This document shows positions 57,990 to 64,000 of a DNA stretch of 64,000 bases, in pieces (positions within the stretch are counted from its first letter, which is position 1; every line of letters starts with the position of its first letter). Both the position numbers and the translations under genes were made by a program. Source of the DNA: Mya arenaria (taxonomy: Eukaryota; Mollusca; Bivalvia; Myida; Myidae). Location of the stretch: NCBI RefSeq assembly GCF_026914265.1, contig NC_069135.1, forward strand, positions 32,532,756 to 32,596,755, given 5' to 3'. The notes beneath the pieces were generated by a model. That model searched no databases. It was not told the origin of the DNA and worked only from the letters and a program-made list of their open reading frames with translations.

Positions 57990-58240
57990 AGGAAAATATT
58001 AATTACTGATCACAATATTGTAACCGTGTATTTAATAGCAGAAAGCGCAAAAAATATTAATAATTGGTGAATGCTTAAAGGTTTACTGTGGTCTACTTTT
58101 GTCTCATCAGGTAGAAATACCGTGTTAAATGCTAATTTCTTTCAAATTAAACTCGTATCCTTCATAAGAACCAATGTTTTCGACTTTTATTCATCCTTTT
58201 TTGGAATAATAAAACAGTATTATTAATTGTGGTAAATCTT
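57990..58240 (+). repeat. Second copy of the intronic segment at 41715-41940
   Basis: ggaaaatattaattactgat, then 'cacaatattgtaac', 'gtgtatttaatagc', 'ataattggtgaatgc', 'gtctcatcaggtag', 'ttaaactcgtatccttca'. It matches in the same order and orientation; by eye roughly four bases in five agree. No exon B homologue follows. Confidence 0.75.
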
Positions 58241-58249
58241 ATCTGGGAG

Positions 58250-58562
58250 TGCATCTTTAGTCAATTGTAACCACGGCCCCAAGGTCCGGAGAATAGCGGG
58301 GACTTTGACTTTCGGTCAAGCCAACTCCGGGTAAAATCTCCGCCTTGCGGGGACGAACTGATGATCAAATCCCCGCCAAATGCCCCAGCACCCCAGGGAG
58401 CCTAGGTAAGGCTATTCCCCGATATATTTTGCGCGAAGACAAAACCACCGCATTCACCCGGCACTGCGGGGCCACCTGAAAGGTAAAAACAAGGCCCATT
58501 TCCTCGGCTATCCCCGGTATACCCCCGGACCTGGGGGGCCGTGGTTAAAATTGACTGGTGCA
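58250..58562 (-). mobile_element. GC-rich MITE (TGCACCAGTCAATTG family), copy 4
   Basis: Starts tgcatctttagtcaattgta and ends aattgactggtgca. Internally it is the reverse orientation of copy 1. The left terminal bases are mutated. Confidence 0.87.
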
Positions 58563-58937
58563 TATCAAAACAAGTAATTTAAGGCTTTACCGTCCATGGA
58601 TGTTTTAGAAAGGAAAAAGAGGCAGAATAGTGATAAAGTATTTGTGTTGTCATGAAACGTTTCAACCGTCCTTATAGTAATTGTAAATCGTGCGTAAATA
58701 ATCAAGGAAAAACAGAAAGAGGAAATATGCATTAGAGGTTATGTAAAAACCTATGGATCGGATGATTGCGCGCAAAGTCACCTTATTGTTGCATGCAAGT
58801 AGAACGTTATTTTTTATACTTGACATAATAGAATACATATTATAAACTTACTTCATGGTTGTCATATTATAGACTTTGTGCAAAGTTTTGTTATCACTGA
58901 ATGTTGCTTGTTTTTACTTCACATAATACATTGTTTA
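58563..58937. other. Spacer between two inverted GC-rich MITEs
   Basis: 375 bp of AT-rich sequence flanked by oppositely oriented copies of the same MITE. No gene is seen. Confidence 0.5.
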
Positions 58938-59210
58938 TGCACCAGTCAATTGTAACAACGGCCACCCCAAGGTCCGGGGGTATACCGGGGATAGCGGGGG
59001 AAAAGGGCCGTGTTTCTACCTGCCAGGTGTCCCCGCAGTGCCGGGTGAATGCGGTGGTTTTGTCTTGGCGCCAAAATATCGGGGAATGGGCCTTACCTAG
59101 GGTCCCTGGGGTGCGGGGATTTTGCCCGGGCTTGGTTGGACCAAAAGTCAAAGTCCCCGCTATTCCCCGAACCTTGAGGGGGGGGGGCATGGTTACAGTT
59201 GACTGCTGCA
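58938..59210 (+). mobile_element. GC-rich MITE (TGCACCAGTCAATTG family), copy 5
   Basis: tgcaccagtcaattgtaaca to gttacagttgactgctgca. Plus orientation; a small internal deletion relative to copy 1 near the 'ccatcagttcgg' block. Confidence 0.87.
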
Positions 59211-59244
59211 TTAGATACAACCAATAACAAAGTCACAGCACCGT

Positions 59245-59395
59245 TCCCTGCAAGGGTCGCCGCAAATGTCCTAGCAAGCGTACCGGCAAGAGTACCCGCA
59301 AATTTCCTAGCAAGCGTACCGGCAAGGGTCCCCGAAAATGTCCTAGCAAGCGTACCGGCAAGGGTCCCCGCAAATGTCCTAGCAAGCTTAATGGC
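59245..59395 (+). repeat. 36-bp minisatellite, about four units
   Basis: Unit taccggcaagggtccccgca, then aatgtcctagcaagcg. Period exactly 36 bp (59281, 59317, 59353). In frame it would code a 12-residue repeat (VPARVPANVLAS), but the frame begins in the MITE and has no other support. Confidence 0.92.
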
Positions 59396-60172
59396 TAAGT
59401 CCCATTAAGGTCTCCAACAGGCAAAAGCTAAGTTCGGATTACAAGCCCGACGTTTTTCGATTTATTTTTAAGTTATCAAATATTCCAAAGGGATTTGCAA
59501 ACTCTATAAACTAAATATTATTTGCGGGCCATAACCAGAAACAAACCTTTGTCTGTTTTAGATTTAGAACAAAAAGTAATATCTGTAGTTTTAATTTTGA
59601 TTTTACTATTAAAAGCTGTGTCTTAACAATGAATTATACTACTAGTATGCACTTACAAACTCCATATTTTTTCACCATGTTACGAAGAAGGTCGAGACCC
59701 CTTTGATTGGGAAATTGTCCCATATCTAAAATTGGAAATTCCAATTTAAAAGAAAAAGGAATGGATCAAGTTTGTTTCTTTCTGAATACAAAAATAATGC
59801 TTTCATTTAAAGCGGTTTTCTAGCCCAATGTATTGTGAAATTATATTAAGAAATTCAAAACTGAAATCGGGTATTTCATCATCATATTTGGGAAGAATAT
59901 ATCGGTATAAGTATTGGAAATGGACTTGTATTCACAGTTTATCTTCATTGATTTAGTCGTATGGCATTCACTACACTATGAAATCAGGCTCAAAAATAAT
60001 ATAATTAATATTATCTGTAAGGAATCAAATATGCCTTACACCATGATGTTTTTGTTTAGTCACTCGACCATTGTTACTTCAGTTAAAGTAAATGGCTTAA
60101 ATTGCCTTATGTTGATGATCTTTTGATTTAAACACATTTTATTCAACATATACAAACAAATACACAGAATAT
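59396..60172. other. AT-rich intergenic DNA, nothing recognised
   Basis: No feature supported. Confidence 0.4.
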
Positions 60173-60371
60173 GCACACACGCACGCACGCAAGCACGCAC
60201 GCACGCACGCACGCACACACACGCGCGCACGCACACACACACACACGCACACGCACACGCACACGCACACGCTCACGCACACGCTCACACACACGCACGC
60301 ACGCACGCACGCACGAACGCACACGCACACACACGCACGCACGCACGCACACCCCCCCCCCACACACACAC
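60173..60371 (+). repeat. (CACG)n/(CA)n microsatellite
   Basis: About 200 bp of alternating purine-pyrimidine repeats, CACG, CACA and CACACG types, ending in a C9 run and CA repeats. Open frames in it (Cys/Val/Arg or Thr/His) are artefacts. The alternating pattern favours Z-DNA. Confidence 0.96.
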
Positions 60372-60916
60372 GTTGTTGTATATAATATTAAAATGGATTG
60401 GAACGAAAGCATAGCTTATAGAGTTCTTCTCCGTAGAGTTCTTCTAGAGATCTTTTGACCTGAAAGAGAAGGGAAATGCTTTACATAATATACTGATTAA
60501 TCATGTCGACTGATTACAAAATACATGAGCTGATAGATGGTAATCACGTTCACATTTGATAGAAAATGCAGCCTAATAATCCGACCTGCTGTCTAACAGA
60601 CAGCACAGGGTTTGTTTATAGGCACCAGTGGCTTGGTTTTTAGACTGAGAAATGTAATGGCCTTTAAACTAGAGACATGAATGCATTATATTGACGTTAA
60701 AATTCCTTTAGGCATAAATTGTCTCGGAAGAAATCTCAAATATATTAATGGGAAAGGAATATGTCTTCCATTCTTGCAAGAACATTTTGTATTTTACATT
60801 AAAAACAGTTATGTATATGTTTTGGACAACATTAAAGGATTAACATAAATATTTTAATAACATTACTGTCGACAATTTTAGAAAGCAGTTTGTTCAATAT
60901 TGAGAATGACCCTTGT
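60372..60916. other. AT-rich spacer before the satellite
   Basis: No feature supported. Confidence 0.4.
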
Positions 60917-63900
60917 AACACTGAACATACCACATGTGTATCTTGTCTTTTATGCAGCCCATTGTGAATCATTTAGGTGATGGTGATGACATTGTTAACA
61001 CTTGTCACACAGAACATACCACATGTGTATCTTGTCTTTTATGCAGCCCATTGTGAATTATTTAGGTGATGGTGATGACATTGTAAACACTTGTCACACT
61101 GAACATACCACATCTGTATCTTGTCTTTTATGCAACCCATTATGGATCATGTAGGTGATGGCGATGACATTGTAAACACTTGTCACACAGAACATATCAT
61201 ATGTGTATCTTGTCTTTTATGCAGCCCATTGTGGATCATGTAGGTGATGGTGATGACATTGTAAACACTTGTCACACAGAACATACCACATGTGTATCTT
61301 GTCTTTTATGCAGCCCATTGTGGATCATGTAGGTGATGGTGGTGACCTTGTAAACACTTGTCACACTAAACATACCACATGTGCATCTTGTCTTTTATGC
61401 AGCACATTATGGATCATGTAGGTGATGGTGATGACATTGTAAACACTTGTCACACAGAACATACCACATGTGTATCTTGTCTTTTATGCAGCCCATTGTG
61501 GATCATGTAGGTGATGGTAGTGACATTGTAAACACTTGTCACACAGAACATACCACATGTGTATCTTGTCTTTTATGCAGCCCATTGTGGATAATGTCGG
61601 TGATCGCTATGACATTGTAAACACTTGTCACACAGAATATATCACATGTGTATCTTGTCTTTTATGCAACCCATTGTGGATCATGTCGGTGATCGTGATG
61701 ACATTGTAAACACTTGTCACACAGAACATACATCATGAATATCTTGTTTTTTATGCAGCCCATTGTGGGTCATGTAGGTGATGGTGGTGATATTGTAAAC
61801 TCTTGTCACACAGAACATACCACATGTGTATCTTGTCTTTTATGCAGCCCGTTGTGGATCATGTAGGTGATCGTGATGACATTGTAAACACTTGTCACAC
61901 AGAACATACCACATGTGTATCTTGTCTTTTATGCAGCCCATTGTGGATCATGTAGGTGATGGTGATGACATTGTAAACACTTGTCAAACAGAACATTCCA
62001 CATGTGTATCTTGTCTTTTATGCAGCCCATTATGGATCATGTAGGTGATGGTGATGACATTGTAAACACTTGTCACACAGAACATACCACATGTGTATCT
62101 TGTCTTTTATGCAGCCCATTGTGGATCATGTAGGTGATGGTGATGAAATTGTAAACACTTGTCACACAGAACATACCACATGTGTATCTTGTCTTTTATG
62201 CAGCCCATTGTGGATAATGTCGGTGATCGCTATGACATTGTAAACACTTGTCACACAGAACATACCACATGTGTATCTTGTCTTTTATGCAGCCCGTTGT
62301 GGATCATGTAGGTGATGGTGATGACATTGTAAACACTTGTCACACTGAACATACCACATGTGTATCTTGTCTTTTATGCAACCCATTGTGGATCATGTCG
62401 GCGATCGTGATGACATTGTAAACACTTGTCACACAGAACATACCACATGTGTATCTTGTCTTTTATGCCGCCCGTTGTGGATCATGTAGGTGATCGTGAT
62501 GACATTGTAAACACTTGTTACACAGAACATACCACATGTGTATCTTGTTTTTTATGCAGCCCATTGTTGATCATGTAGGTGATCGTGATGACATTGTAAA
62601 CACTTGTCACACTGAACATACCACATGTGTATCTTGTCTTTCATGCAGCCCATTATGGATCATGTAGGTGATGGTGATGACATTGTAAACACTTGTCACA
62701 CAGAACATATCACATGTGTATCTTGTCTTTTATGCAACCCATTGTGGATCATGTAGGTGATGATGATGACATTGTAAACACTTGTCACACAGAACATACC
62801 ACATGTGTATCTTGTCTTTTATGCAACCCATTGTGGATCATGTAGGTGATGGTGGTAACATTGTAAACACTTGTCACACTAAACATACCACATGTGTATA
62901 TTGTCTTTTATGCAGCCCATTATGGATCATGTAGGTGATGGTGATGACATTGTAAACACTTGTCACACAGAACATACCACATGTGTATCTTGTCTTTTAT
63001 GCAGCCCGTTGTGGATCATGTCGGTGATGGTGGTGACATTGTAAACACTTGTCACACAGAACATACCACATCTGTATCTTGTCTTTGATGCAGCCCATTG
63101 CGGATCATGCCGGTGATCGCGATTACATTGAAAACACTTGTCACACAGAACATACATTATGAATATATTGTCTTTAATGCAGCCCATTGTGGGTCATGTA
63201 GGTGATGGTGGTGATATTGTAAACTCTTGTCACACAGAACATACCACATGTGTATCTTGTCTTTTATGCAGCCCGTTGTGGATCATGTAGGCGATAGTGA
63301 TGACATTGTAAACACTTGTCACACAGAACATACCACATGTGTATCTCGTCTTTTATGCAGCCCATTATGGATCATGTAGGTGATGGTGATGACATTGTAA
63401 ACACTTGTCACACAAAACATACTACATGTGTATCTTGTCTTTTATGCAGCCCATTGTGGATCATGTAGGTGATGGTTGTGACATTGTAAACACTTGTCAC
63501 ACAGAACATACCACATGTGTATCTTGTCTTTTATGCAGCCCATTGCGGATCCTGTAGGTGATGGCGATGAAATTGTAAACACTTGTCACACAGAATATAC
63601 CACATGTGTATCTTGTCTTTTATGCAACCCATTGTGGATCATGTCGGTGATCGTGATGACACTGTAAACACTTGTCACACAGAACATACATCATGAATAT
63701 CTTGTCTTTTATGCAGCCCATTGTGGGTCATGTAGGTGATGGTGGTGATATTGTAAACTCTTGTCACACAGAACATACCACATGTGTATCTTGTCTTTTA
63801 TGCAGCCCGTTGTGGATCATGTAGGTGATCGTGATGACATTGTAAACACTTGTCACACAGAACATACCACATGTGTATCTTGTCTTTTATGCAGCCCATT

Positions 63901-64000
63901 GTGGATCATGTAGGTGATGGTGATGACATTGTAAACACTTGTCACAGTGAACATACCACATGTGTATCTTGTCTTTTATGCAGCCCATTATGGATCATGT
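60917..64000 (+). repeat. 89-bp satellite, about 34 units, continues beyond the window
   Basis: Unit cacacagaacataccacatg, then tgtatcttgtcttttatgca, then gcccattgtggatcatgtag, then gtgatggtgatgacattgta, then aacacttgt. The spacing is an exact 89 bp nearly throughout. Variant units (catacatcatgaatatc, gggtcatg, gatattgtaaactc) recur as a block at 61665-61950 and 63623-63908, exactly 22 units (1958 bp) apart, and once more near 63150. That shows multi-unit duplication. No coding role. Confidence 0.96.

Noticed and set aside
59199..59408. 12-residue repeat protein (PARVPANVLAS)
   Set aside because: A 36-bp minisatellite is in frame by its length; the frame starts inside a MITE terminus and is only 69 codons.
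60139..60458. Open frames in the CA/CACG repeat
   Set aside because: Low-complexity microsatellite on both strands.

Overview
This is eukaryotic nuclear DNA from an animal, most likely a bivalve mollusc. The genes carry ordinary GT-AG introns. AT-rich non-coding DNA makes up most of the window and is packed with short inverted-repeat transposons (MITEs), foldback elements, minisatellites and a tRNA-derived SINE. The bivalve assignment rests on recall of these repeat families and on the look of the proteins. It is an inference.

Layout: (1) 846-11524 (+) is a complete 18-exon KAT2 (GCN5/PCAF) histone acetyltransferase gene. I joined it exon by exon; the joined reading frame is 791 codons plus a stop, with every splice phase consistent. 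(2) 12015-17743 (+) is an apparently intact hAT-superfamily DNA transposon, with terminal inverted repeats, a 7-8 bp target duplication and a two-exon transposase gene of 883 aa. (3) 17744-22390 is repeat-rich intergenic DNA. (4) 22391-30982 (+) is a complete 10-exon SEC13 gene (315 aa) whose first coding exon is only the ATG. Its first intron holds two large inverted repeats. (5) 30983-41096 holds MITEs, a SINE, a tandem array of tRNA-like units and a foldback element whose body is a 22-bp satellite. (6) 41097-42126 (+) is the 3' end of a gene for a small proline-rich, C-terminally anchored membrane protein. (7) 42127-53300 is MITEs and minisatellites. (8) 53316-54524 (-) is a small secreted protein with one ShKT domain and a TATA box. 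(9) 54570-64000 is repeats, ending in an 89-bp satellite that runs off the window.

KAT2 (nuclear, chromatin acetylation) and SEC13 (COPII coat, nuclear pore, GATOR2) are housekeeping genes and share no obvious pathway. The most unusual themes are: repeated small tandem duplications that cross exon-intron boundaries and leave decayed exon fragments in the introns of both genes; satellite arrays born inside mobile elements (22-bp units inside a foldback, tRNA-like 69-bp units, a 30-bp repeat inside the transposase coding region); and a dense set of MITE families, one of which is present at least eight times.
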